In this document: positions 38,357-52,700 of the stretch, piece after piece
How positions within the stretch are numbered: the first letter of the stretch is position 1
How the letters are laid out: the number at the start of each line of letters is the position of its first letter
Assembly (NCBI RefSeq): GCF_042242105.1
Contig: NC_092024.1
Location: 8,025,501 to 8,089,500 of the forward strand
Reading direction: 5' to 3'
Source of the DNA: Pempheris klunzingeri
Taxonomy: Eukaryota; Chordata; Actinopteri; Acropomatiformes; Pempheridae
Length of the DNA stretch: 64,000 bases
Notes under the pieces: generated by a model
The model's database searches: none
What the model was told of the DNA's origin: nothing
Seen by the model: the letters and a program-made list of their open reading frames with translations, nothing else
Program-made: the position numbers and the translations under genes

Positions 38357-38879
38357 GTGAGCTGACAAATAGAGCCGTGAGACACACAAAGAATGAATAA
38401 ATACAGCATATGAGTAAAGAAGCTAAAAAACCCTCAGAATCCCCCATGTTTAAATATATTTCTTAAAAGTAGTAGAGGACCTAGAAAACAAGCAACAGCT
38501 CATAGTTAAACTCTGGTAGACTTAACAGGAGCACTGTTCACATGATGAAGTTTAATGTAAAAGAGTCACAGAAAGTTAGAACTGAAAAAGTTACAACTTT
38601 ATCAACTTCACATTTTATTCTTGGTATCTGTGTGTCTCACCAAGGTGCCGGACACAACATCATTTAACCTCATAATCATCATCAGATCCAGTCTCCTAAC
38701 CCAAAGTTTCTCATTTATCTCACTATTTGTCAGCAGTTTCTGTCATTAGACTTTGATGTGGAGCCACTCTTTGCAATTCCATCAAATATAAATGTCACAG
38801 GCTTTAGAATATATTTTATTTGAAATACCAGCCTTCAACTTTAGCGCACACGAACTGGAAGCTCACATGTGTAAACAAA

Positions 38880-39146
38880 CCGAGCACACAACACATACAT
38901 GAGAATCATATATTTATTGACAGGTACTAAAACACAGTCCTGGTGAAAATAAATCATTAGACATAATGTACAAAGGTTCTTGTCCATCTTTAGATAAGAT
39001 GACTGCAAATTCTGAGTGTAATACTGCAGTTTGTGTGCGTGTGTGTAAACATCTGAGTTTGCATTTGCGTCTCCTGTTCTTGCCATCACGTGTCACTATG
39101 TGGGTTGGCTTGCTGCCAGTAAAGCAAACTCAAGTTCTTGAATGAG

Positions 39147-39196
<50 letters not shown>
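38880..39196 (-). other. nrde2: Probable 3' UTR start of nrde2 with abutting (AC)n tract
   Basis: The nrde2 stop codon (39199-39197) is followed directly by a (GT)n/(AC)n tract at 39148-39196 and then AT-rich sequence. Minus-strand AATAAA candidates lie at 38918-38913 and 38820-38815. No further coding exon is seen before the next promoter-like segment. Confidence 0.45.
39148..39196 (+). repeat. (GT)24 microsatellite abutting the nrde2 stop codon
   Basis: Pure GT tract of about 49 bp on the plus strand, i.e. (AC)n in the nrde2 transcript, beginning immediately after the stop codon (39199-39197). Confidence 0.97.
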
Positions 39197-39197
<1 letters not shown>

Positions 39198-42100
39198 CAG
39201 TCCTCCAGTAGTATATCCAGTTCCTCTAAAGGCAGTCTGAGTCGGAGTTCTTTCTCCGTCATCAGATCTACAAACTCCTGCAGATGCTCGGGAAACAGCT
39301 GCACTGCGTCCATGTACAAACCCTGATTTCACACGTGCCATTCACACATACATTTGCATAAATGCAAATTTACATTCATACACACCCACAGAGAGAGTGA
39401 GAGAAGAGAGAGTTAATTTCTAGTGTGTACATTTTTTAAAAACGAAGTAGAACGAGGTCGGCTGCTGGTAGGATAAACCACTTTTGTGTCTCACCTTGGC
39501 CCAGGGGACATTCTGTAAGGCCTTGTAGAAGATCCCTTTGGCTTTATCCACCTTCCCTTCTGACACCTTCAAATACAAACACATACAAACGCATTACATG
39601 ACTTTACTGATGATCAATATTTGGTCTTACTGTGTGTGGTAGTTCTTCTACTTCTGTCTGAGTCAATATTTGGAAAATGAGAAAAAGAAGGCAGCACTTT
39701 AAGGTCAGAGATTAATTAGCAGAATGACACACATGAAATGCACATTGTTATCTTTGAATTTGATTCCTTTGATGAAAAAAAAGAATAAAATAGCTTTGGT
39801 GCTAAATTTCTCTTCTCTAATTGAGTTGGATGATTGACGGATGATTGGGTCTGCACTCACTGGACAGGTGCTGTGATCAATAGTGCCCAGCTCTACAAAA
39901 CTAACTCACATATGTCTTACTCTTATCTTAGCTTAGTCAAAATAATAAATTACTACCTCACTGCTATCTTATTTTGAAAGATCATTGATACATGTAACGT
40001 TTGCAACTGTACTAAATTATTTTTGGCTTTTTATCATCACATATTGTTAAGAAAGAAAAGCAGTTAAACACGCATCCCTTGACGTTTGTGTCAGTTGGTG
40101 GCGTCATTGATATGATTGAATCACTTTTGAAAGTGATTATGAATGTCCCTTATTTTGTAACTTTCCTTCAGCTGAGATCAAGAAGAGGAAATGAGTTCTT
40201 AGCGTTTCCTCACAAGGGCAGTGATTGTGTGATTGTATGCGGTATGTGCTGTCTCACCAGGAAGTGTATGTACATCCTCCAAAGTAAAGGACAATGACAA
40301 CCCATCTCTGTTGTTATGGCGCTTTCAAACAGTGCACGGATACGGTTGCTGAGGCCATTCTCTGGCAGGATGGGCAATGCAGCGTCATGGCAACAAGACC
40401 TGTAAAGACCATAAAAAATATATGTATACACACAATTATCAATAGGTAATGTAGGTCAGCATGAGTGCAGGATAACCCCCACACCTACCCATCATCCTCT
40501 CTGCTCTCACCTCTGAGCAACATCCACCAGCTGCTTCCTTTGTTGTTCGGCAACAATGGCAAAGAGGCGTGGCACAACCCGACTGTTGTTCCTGGTTACA
40601 GAGTGAAAAAAGCGACGCGCCCGGCCGGCACTATGGTAACGGTTCTCCACCTGAAACACAGGTCGCATGAGGGTCATCGTGACTAAATAAAAAAGTGCTG
40701 CTTTGGTAAGAATACGTGAACAGAACAGGGAGAAACACATCTAGAGAAGGCGCATATAGCTGTTACTGAAGCTTGTTCCTACCGAGTGATTTGAGATGAA
40801 CCCACAATGATTAAAAAAATGAATTAGATTTGGTATCTAACGAGGAGACCTTACCTGTACATATATGCTCCAGAGAGAGGCGCTGCTGGGCCAGGTAGAG
40901 AGGGCAGAGGTCAGCGTCTGTCTCAGTGTCATCAGAGGAAACACACTGATGCTGTTGTGGTGCCGAAGCAGTGCTGCCTGCTGCACTGCTAATCCCTCAC
41001 ACTCAGAGCCTAGCCTGTTAACATGGTGCCTGCTGGTGTGGCTGGAATCAGCTGCAGACTGGCTATCATCAGTGCTAGCAAGGTTGGCCTCCTCATTACT
41101 GGTAAGCTGCTTGTCAAGCGTTAGGTGCAGCTCCTCCATCCTCTCTCTAGCCTGGCTGTAGACAGCGATAGCTGCTTGGACGCCCATTGTGAGGTACTGG
41201 AACAGAGCGTAGCAGCCTACCAGGCCTCTCAACCGCAGCGTCTCTCCTAGCAGGTCCTCTTGACCTGGTGGAGGAATGATGAGAAGTAAGAGCAAATTAA
41301 TTACAGATGGCCATTTTTCACAGGAGACATTTGACCCTCTCATAGTATGAAAAGCACAGGAGTACTCAAGTGTCCCACTAAGCCATGATAGTGTGACAGC
41401 AATAGCACGACCCTGAAAGTGTTGCAGCTAAGTGGAATCATTAGTATTATTATTTACACATTTGATTAGGATTTTCCATGGTCTTTTACTGCGAAAAAAA
41501 CTGAATGCTATAGCTCCACTCAGCAGAACAGTTGCTGTACAGACCATATGGTACCCAATCTAAAATGGAGTGTAACTGCTAGTGGGAAGCATTAGTTTGG
41601 CAATGCTTTTGTTTATTAAAAAAAAAAAAAAAACATACACTTATATCTTGAATAATGACAGCTATGCACCAGTCTGATCTGCTGGATCAGTGTCAGCACA
41701 GATACCAGATTAAGTGGATTGGCCAGATGTGACTAATCCATAACAAATACAGTCTCTTTGTCAGTATCACAAATTCAGTGTTTCTACTATCAGTTACATG
41801 TATTCAGTCACAGGAAGCCAACAAGTCAGTTTTTAGTGCTGCAGCGATCCCCTGGCCTAACGTTACCCAACATAAAAATGACTTCAATGAGTTTCATGCA
41901 GTGAGATAAACAGGTTCTAAATTTAGGACAAAGAGAAGTACTGGTATCGGATCAGGACTTTGTATGGACAAACACACAGTTGAGTTACTGGAACTGGTAT
42001 TATTACCATAACTGGTAATAATGACTTATTGTTGAAGGTTGCTATTCATGTACTCTGAACGTCCCATTAGTGACCACCATTTTTTAAAGCCTACAACAGT

Positions 42101-45100
42101 GTTGGGACTGATTGACAAAGTATTAAGACATCTAAATGTGATGGACTGGAAGTCACATGACCTAAAATAATTATAAAACACTAGCAGCAGGATACACATG
42201 CGGTCATGAGTCTAAACAAATGATATGGTATGTATGGAAAAATGGTCAGCAGTGACAGAGTGAACAGGATTTGTAGCCATTTGTAATGAGCTAAATGTAA
42301 CCTTTTCTGTTGGCCTGAGGGTTGTGGAGGTTTTGGTCCAGGGCAGACAAGCTGGCAGTCAGAGCCTGTTCGTACGACCTCCTGGCTTTCAGGATGGAAA
42401 CCGTGGAGAGAGACTGGGAGGTTGAAGAAGAGGATGAGGAGGTTCCCTCTGCTAGCCTTGTTAGTACACACACAGCTGGGGACGCGGTGACATCAGTTAG
42501 TCCTCCTCCTCGCACACCTGCCACTTCCTCCACCTCCAGCTGGGCCCACAGCAGACATAGCTCACAGAGGGTGGGGCTCCGCAGCCCTTTGGTTCCCCCT
42601 ATCCCTGTGGCCGTGGAGAAGACTTTGCGAGCTTCGTCGAGGTTACCCAGCACCCACTCCAGGTGGGCGTACTCCCGCCACAGCACCAACGACGAGCGGT
42701 TGTCGGTTTCTTTGAGTAGTTGCTTGGCAACCCGCTTGCTGCTCTTGCCCTGAGAGCGGAGACGCTTCTTGTTGCCACCATGCAGGCAGCGCAATACCTG
42801 GCAAACACAAAAACAAATGAACTTAAGGACAGACACTTTTTTGACCTTTTTTCCAATCTTAATAGGTCTTCCAGATGAACCGACGGCTACCTTGAGTTTC
42901 TCGTACTGCATCCAGCTGAGTGACAGGACGGCTCGGTGGTGAGCAGGAAGGACAGGCTGGACCATATTGAACACACTGGTGACGAACCTTTCACCCAGCT
43001 TCCCTAGCCCGGCCCACTTCCTTGTTCCCTGGAGGGTGGTCATGTGACCTACAGAGTTAACCCCGGGGTCAGGAAGGTTGTGGGAGGTCAGAGGACGCTG
43101 TAGCTCATTACCTGGGAGCAGAACATGGAGCCAGATTTGTTACTGTTATATTGCTATTATTCTATTGTTATATTAGTGTTAGTTTGATTGATGGTGCCAT
43201 CGGTACCCTGAGTGAGTAAAGAAAGGTTCTCCAGCAGCAGGCCAGGCTGACAGGGGGCAGCAGACAGCACAGAGTCTACGGGCAGCCCCAGGAATGACAA
43301 GAATCGGAGAAGAAAACGAAGCCGGAGCTCTGGTGAAGACAGACAAATCAGGGACGGGCCGATGTCATCAAATAACACCTACAATGGACAAAAAGAGAGA
43401 GAAGTCACATCTGTTAGTGGCTTAATTTTAACATAATGTAAACATGCCATACTTAAACAGAAACACTTTACAACAGCACCTGTCTGTCAGGGTCCTCACA
43501 GTCCTCTTCTGATTGGCCCTTGGCTTTGTCAGGCCTCCAGGGCAGCCAATAAGCTGCCTCACGAGACGACTCCACATCCAACCAGACTGTCCATTTAGGC
43601 TGGCTTTGATCCTTCACCTCCTCCTCGTCCTCTTCCTCCTCCTCCTCTTCCTCTGTGGACACACACACACACACACAGGCACACAAAGCTCATTTTCTTG
43701 TTTTTACGCATTTAGCCCACAAATGAATTTAGAGATTAATCCAGAAACACTACAATAGCAAATGCATTAGATGAAAAAGGAAAGGCTGCAAAGATGTCTG
43801 TGTGTGTGTGTTTTACCTGGACAGGGCTGCAGCCACCCTCCTCGCTCCTGTTGGAGCATCCAGGCCTTCCAACCTCTGGCCCCCAACTCTCCAACCCTCG
43901 CCTCCCCACTGTCCCAGAACGGCTCAAAGAACTCAACCTGTACACACACACAATCTAACACACATAAATCAACTGGGAGACGCAATTTCCTCCTTATTCT
44001 ATATTAGAAAACTGGGCAACTAATGTGTGTCCTCTTCTATTTCTACAATGCCTATAAGAAGTATTCACTTATTTTAATATTTTAAATCCTACATTGTTCT
44101 CATCCATGCTTGCTAGCTAGCAGTCTGTTGGTGCACAGTTACACTTCTTCACACATTATCAACACTGACTGTCAATCAAAGTTGCTCTGCATACATGTGT
44201 GTCCTTGTGCACATGCATTAAACAAACAAAATGCAAAACAATGTCAAAGTTCAGTGTCATTAGTTTTAGAGTGTGTTCGTGTTTACCTGCTGCTTGGTGG
44301 ACAGTTGTCGTACGTTATCAGGTTTGTAGAAAGTAAAGTCGATCATGGCTTGAAACAGAGAAATCGCCTTCTCTGAGTGACCAGACTGACGCAGGAAATG
44401 ACACTGCTGGGTGAAGATATCTGGACAGACAGAGAAGACAACAAGGAAAAATTACTTCCAATAAGCATTAAGCTTAAAAAAAAACCCAAAGTTTTCACAC
44501 AAATGAGAATATGTGTATTTATATGTGTGGACTTTCTCGTGACAGATGCAGAGACTGGGCTGACTGAAAACTGGATAGATAAAGGCTAAACAAAATCTCT
44601 GTTACCCAACATATCCTCCTCAGTCCCAGGCAGGGCCGAGTGAGAGACCATGCTGCCGTCACGCATAGCACTGAGGGTGCTCAGACACTTCCCATAGGCA
44701 GAATTGACCTTTGACACAGTGAAGTTGCTGAAGTAGCTCTGGGTGAACAGCAGATACTGCCTCCACAAGGGGGCACTGTTCGGGTGGAGGAACACCTGAA
44801 ATACAACACACGAGAGGTTTGTTACACAGACATGCTCAGACATCAGCATTGGTTACACAAGCTCTGCAATCAAAAGCACTGTGACTGTAGACGGACCAGT
44901 TTCTTCCACTCTTTAGCCAGAAGTGGGGGCTCCCAGAGCTCTTGGCAGATCCTGAGCCTCTCCAACTGCAGAGCTATGCAGCCAGGGTTGGTGGAGACTG
45001 CGCGCTCTGCGATGCTCAGCTTTTTCTCCAGGACTGCTCTGTAGGAAGACTTACGACGCTCAGCCGAATTGCTGCTCTGTTGCTCCTCCTCGCCTTCAAA

Positions 45101-47727
45101 CACTGTTGCACTGAGCTCATCCTAGTAAGAGGGAGGAGATGATGAGGTACAGTGCACAGGCGTGCAAACACTCACACACAGACATTCATACAAACAAAAA
45201 GAGTGTCTTCTCACCTGGTATTTTATGAATTTTATCCATAGCTGTGCGTCTGCTGGCTGCTCTCTGAGCTGCCTATTGAACTCTTCGGTCCTCCCGGCCA
45301 AAAGCACAGGGCTCTGCTCCGTCTGTATGTCCTGCACCTGCTGTCCCTTCCCCTGCAGCCACAGGGCTGTGGAGGAGTCATACACACCGAGGGGATTCAC
45401 TGACGACGTCAGCACTCTGTCTCCTGTGACACATGAAAGGTTTGAAGTTCGATGTGAGGGTTAAATTTAAATACCAGTGATCTCTGATGCAAAAAAGGAC
45501 TCTCAAATCCTGAAATGTTCTTAATAAAACATTACAGTGTTCAATCTTTGCAGACTGAAGACACATTCCACTCTTCATAGGCCAATTATTTTAATTCCCA
45601 ATATCAAGCCAGCCTTACTCTGGGTATTTCTAAAGATTACCTGTTAAGAATGTGACAGTTAAAAACTTTAATTCCTTTCTTCCTGTTACAAATAACTTAC
45701 AGTACTGATATGTCTGACTAAAATCTATGTCAGTTTGGAATGTGTGGCGTTTGAGCTCATATTGAAATAACAATTCCAGGGAGGTTTTGCTTGATTGTTT
45801 TGATGTCGTGCCTCTTCACTGCCCATTGTGGCTTAATCTCCTACCTGCTTCTCCTCCTTTGCTCTCCTTATCATCCCCCAGTGGGAGGAAGGACGTGGGC
45901 CTGATGGCATCGCTACACTGAGGAATCGTTGGCAATGTAAGAACATGGGGCTCGGAACTCAGCAGTTGGCGGGTGACTGTAGAGAAGTATCTGTCTGCTG
46001 TCCTCTTCTTGTTCCCTCCTTTCTGTTTCTTATTTGACTCGGACTCCTCCCAGATGATTCCTTGTTTGCGAGGGTCCACACCCAAGGGCGAGCTGCCTTT
46101 CCTCTTATACCTGGAACACTCAAAGAGTTTCACAATTATCTTTGAAATGATAATCCACTACATTTTTGATACTGTTTTGCTACTGTAGCCTTTAAACCTG
46201 CCCCAGAATGGCCCAAAGAACTCAACCTGTGCACACACCTGAATTCATAAATCTAAAAAAAACAATTAACTGTGACCTTCAGTCCACGGAGGGAGAGGGA
46301 GAGTTCAATGATGTACATATTTCAGGATAGAAATGTCACAGTGCTGTCACAGTCATGGTGCAGACTGTATGTGTGTATGTGTGTTACCTGGCTACATCTC
46401 CTCTGTACAGGGATTTGTATGTCCAGTTGGCTGCATCAGCTTTACGGTCCAAACAGAACGGCTGGTCCGTGTGCGACTGAAGGTCATCCAACCAGGAGAA
46501 ATGACTTGCTAATGGAGCAACCTGGGGCCTGCACGGATGCACACACAACCCCACACACATATACAGAGCAGAAGTCAGTGGTATTGTGCATAAAATGAAG
46601 AGTGTAAGCATGTGTGATGTTAAAGTGTGTGTCTGTACCTGTCTGCCTCTTCTTCCCTCTTGAGGTCACTGGGGTAAATGGTTTCAGAGTCACACCCACT
46701 GCTGTCCGAATGCCTCCCACTCTTCTTTTTGTGCTTTTTCTTCTTTTTCCTCTTCTTTTCACTCTTCTTTTTCTTCTTTTTGAGTGGCACATTACCCTCA
46801 TCCTCTTCTTCCTCCTCCGAAGAGCTCACCCCTCTGGCTACACTGAGGATTATAAGGTGAACTCAGTGTTAATGGGAGATGCAGACACAACATACAAATC
46901 AAACATTTATTTGACTGAATTTCAAGTAATTTGAATGTTTAGTTACTGTGCAGAAGAATAAGAATAACATCACATTAGCAAGACAAACAGAAGAAATATA
47001 TAATGTAATGTCGATATGTACCTTGATTCCTTCTCATTGACCCTCTCAGTGGTCTTCTCTGATAAACGACTGTGAAGAGAGAGGACATCTCCTTTCTTAA
47101 AACTCTTATTTTGCAGCCAGTCTAATTCTACAAGGAGAGAGTGGAGAAAAAAAAGAGTTAGTCAGTAATCAGGAGAAGGATTCAGGGACAATGATGGCGA
47201 TTATCTCTCACTGTGTGTGTTTACATGCCGTGTAGTGTTATAGTTGTAATCAGGTCCATTAATCTCATGTGGACACATCATATCCTAATAATGTAACTAT
47301 GATATATAGATATGCATAAAACCTTTGTTTTAAACCTTGTATGCATCGTTGTTAACGCATAACAAATCACTAAATCTGTCTCGCTCTCTCTAGAACAGGT
47401 TATACAGTGTATACAGGCGTCTATTTTGCCAATGTGACACTAGACACTATATGAAGCAAAGAAATTGTCAGAACAGCGGAATGTAAACTCCTTGATAAGA
47501 AAGTAGGTTAACACTCAGTTGTGTCACTGAGCCTCAGCGACAGGCGGAGTTGGTTCAGCTAATATCTGCTAGCTGGTGCTTCTGTGCGATTATCTTCTAA
47601 AACAGAGCATTGAGGCGAAGATAAATCGATATCTAAACGGGCTCTACGTGAAGGACTAATCACCTTTAGACGAATCTTCAACTTTGTTGTCACTCGCCGC
47701 TTCAGCGAAAGCTGGAAACAGCGCCAT
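39197..47727 (-). CDS. nrde2: NRDE2 nuclear RNA-interference/RNA-surveillance factor, complete, 19 coding exons, 1203 aa
   Basis: NRDE2 is a nuclear-speckle protein with HAT-like helical repeats that binds the exosome helicase MTR4 and restrains RNA decay (family knowledge). Exons in gene order: 47664-47727, 47022-47127, 46639-46842, 46388-46528, 45845-46110, 45215-45423, 44897-45121, 44606-44795, 44287-44420, 43817-43937, 43480-43652, 43207-43378, 42891-43111, 42302-42797, 40855-41264, 40511-40650, 40258-40399, 39495-39566, 39197-39322. The sum is 3612 nt, in frame throughout. It starts MALFPAF like mammalian NRDE2. Acidic then Lys-rich tracts lie near residues 62-90, WLDDLQ and ANWTYKSLYRGDVAR near 135-172, VEFFEPFWDSGEAR at 514-527, LVLWREYAHLEWVLGNLDEA in the exon-14 HAT-like region, and LMTEKELRLRLPLEELD at the end. 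Human NRDE2 is 1164 aa. Confidence 0.95.
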
Positions 47728-48919
47728 GATGATACGTCACACATAAACAGTCGCAGGAATGTGACGTAATGTGACAGCCGGCCGCCAGCTCATTAAAAAT
47801 AAAATGATTTTCCAATTATTCAGTTAAAAAGATACAATGATCAGTTTTTATATATTTTCATTGTTGATGTGATGAGTTTAATGGGGACATTTTTTTCATT
47901 CACCCAAAAAAATTGACCAACATTTTCCCAAGTCCTTCATGATTTTTCATTTATAAACTGATATTCATAAAAAATAAAGAATATATGCACAATTGAATAT
48001 TATAACTAAACTATAAAATTTCTGAAAATACCTCAATTCAAAATATTGCAACTACATTCTGAAAATACCTCGATACCATCTGCCTTTTTTATTATACATT
48101 TATAAGTGTGCTCATTTATCTATTGTATTCTATTATATTATTTTTCTTTGTCATTGTCCTTTCTATATTTCTTCTGCACTGCAAATTGTAAGTGAGGTTA
48201 GGACTGACGGGGAACCAAACATATTCAGTCGTCATGATCATCAATATTTCTTAGAAATTGTGATTTCTATGTTGGAATTTAAATTTGTTTCACAAATGTG
48301 TTTCTTGAGCTCTCATTAGAAGACTGGAGTTGTAATATTAGTATTATAGAAGAACACTGAAGAGGGTAGACGGATTTTGAGTAAAAGAATATTAATCCTT
48401 CTTTTATTCTTGCATAAAAGACCCATTTATGATAAAGGGTCTATGAGACAGATACTACGACTGCAGAGCTTATTTCCACTTGTATGAATTAATGAAGATC
48501 TCTGGCTAAATGTACAGTGCTGCAGACAATTAATGCACTGCCTGTTAAAGCTTGTGCATTTATTAAGGAGAAAAAGAAGATTGATTTTATTTTATTTGGT
48601 GACTATTTTCTTAGTGTAATAGTCTGGATAGTGAACTGAAAACACCACCTGTCAGGTGAGCTCAGTACTGTTGTAACGCTCTCTGTCGCCCTCGTGTGGC
48701 GCAGGAAGGTGCAACATTTCCTTATTCCTCCCTTCCTTGTACAAGATTAGTCACATCGCCAACTTGCCGCTTAATACGCATGAAATCACTCTGGGCTGTT
48801 TTTTGTGATCACAACATAGCAAGAAGTGGGAGAAGTGACGTCATAAATTTGTGTCTCAGCGGATATGCTGTTGTGTATTGGAGTCTATGTTATGTCACCA
48901 AGGCAACGAATCCCTTGTA
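47728..48919. other. Intergenic region between divergent nrde2 and beta-tubulin genes
   Basis: nrde2 (minus) and the tubulin gene (plus) are divergent, 1.4 kb between start codons. The segment is strongly AT-rich in the middle (47800-48600), which argues against one shared short bidirectional promoter. No coding exon or RNA gene is supported. Confidence 0.6.
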
Positions 48920-49129
48920 GCACCATCCAATCAAAATCCGCGACCAAGTTTTCTCGACCAATGAGATGTCTAGTGCGCTTTGACTGACATTTAGCTCCTC
49001 CAATTGCGTTTATCGGCCGCCTGTAGTTGGCAACGCTCCTACCTTCTCAGGTTAGTCCGTTACTGGAGTACTAGTGCGGTAATAACTTTGTCCGTGTCAG
49101 GCGCCCAGAAGTTTGTTATTTGAGCCAAA
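48920..49129 (+). promoter_or_regulatory. Promoter and 5' UTR of the beta-tubulin gene with three CCAAT boxes
   Basis: Three CCAAT motifs (48927-48931, 48958-48962, 49000-49004) lie within 80 bp, followed about 130 bp later by the tubulin ATG at 49130 in context ccaaaATG. Clustered CCAAT boxes bound by NF-Y are common in cell-cycle and housekeeping promoters. No TATA box is evident. The transcription start is not determinable from sequence alone. Confidence 0.5.
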
Positions 49130-51844
<2,715 letters not shown>

Positions 51845-52700
51845 ACACCTGCTATGACCTTTTTCTTACTATGCAACAGTTAAGGCTGGGCAGTATGGTT
51901 TAGGCATTATCAGTAATTGGTTTTAAAGCATCCATTTGGACAGATATTGGAAAATTCAGTCAAATGATAACACTAATTTTTTTTTTTGTCCAGCCTTAGC
52001 AGGAGTGCAACATATTTGTCAAGACTTGGTTTATAAATGTTGTCAGTTTAGTTTTCTCACTGTTTTTCTTTTGTTTGTTTGTTTGTTTTTGCTGTTGACA
52101 GTTCTTGTATTCCTACCTGTCTTGGATATGAATGTTTTTAACCCCCTGTTTCCTCTCTGGTCAGAGGGTATCACCTAAACTTCACTCCCCCTGAGAGGCC
52201 AACAGGCAACGCTCACCATCTGTCATCATTTGTTCATATGAATAAACAAAAACATGAAACACTGTTAAAACTCAAGGAGACTTTGAGCAATCGACTGTCT
52301 GTCAGTTAACATTACATTACACATGTGTCAGGTAATATTATTTCTCATATTTCAAAGTCCATGCACGCTCTGTTCATTCACAGCAGGTGCCTGTTGTCCA
52401 CTCAGTCTTGTGAAATAATGTAAATGATCACCCTCTGTTAAGTCTTTTTTTCAAGCTGCACATTTAAAATATATTTGTGATCAAAGAATGTAACACCAGT
52501 TCACCAGTTCAAGGTGCTCTTTGCTGAATTTGACTCTTACTCTGTGATATGGAATTTGATCATTTCATTTAAAAAAAAAAAAACACTATTTTGAAAATGC
52601 ACTGAAAGACTGAAAGTGTCAGGAACTGGTCACTGCTACATCATTGTTAGTGTACAACATCCAAAGTAGATGGATTTAAATAAAGATTTTACGATTTGGT
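51845..52700 (+). other. 3' UTR of the beta-tubulin gene
   Basis: The sequence after the TAG stop is non-coding and T-rich. AATAAA occurs at 52241-52246 (tatgAATAAAcaaaaac) and again at 52679-52684, so short and long 3' ends are both plausible. Confidence 0.55.

Noticed and set aside
38016-38447. 143-codon minus-strand ORF across the CpG-rich segment
   Set aside because: Composition looks like a shadow of GC-rich promoter DNA; no motif and no splice or conservation support.
45816-46133. 105-codon minus-strand ORF taken as a separate small gene
   Set aside because: It is nrde2 exon 5 (45845-46110) plus flanking intron.
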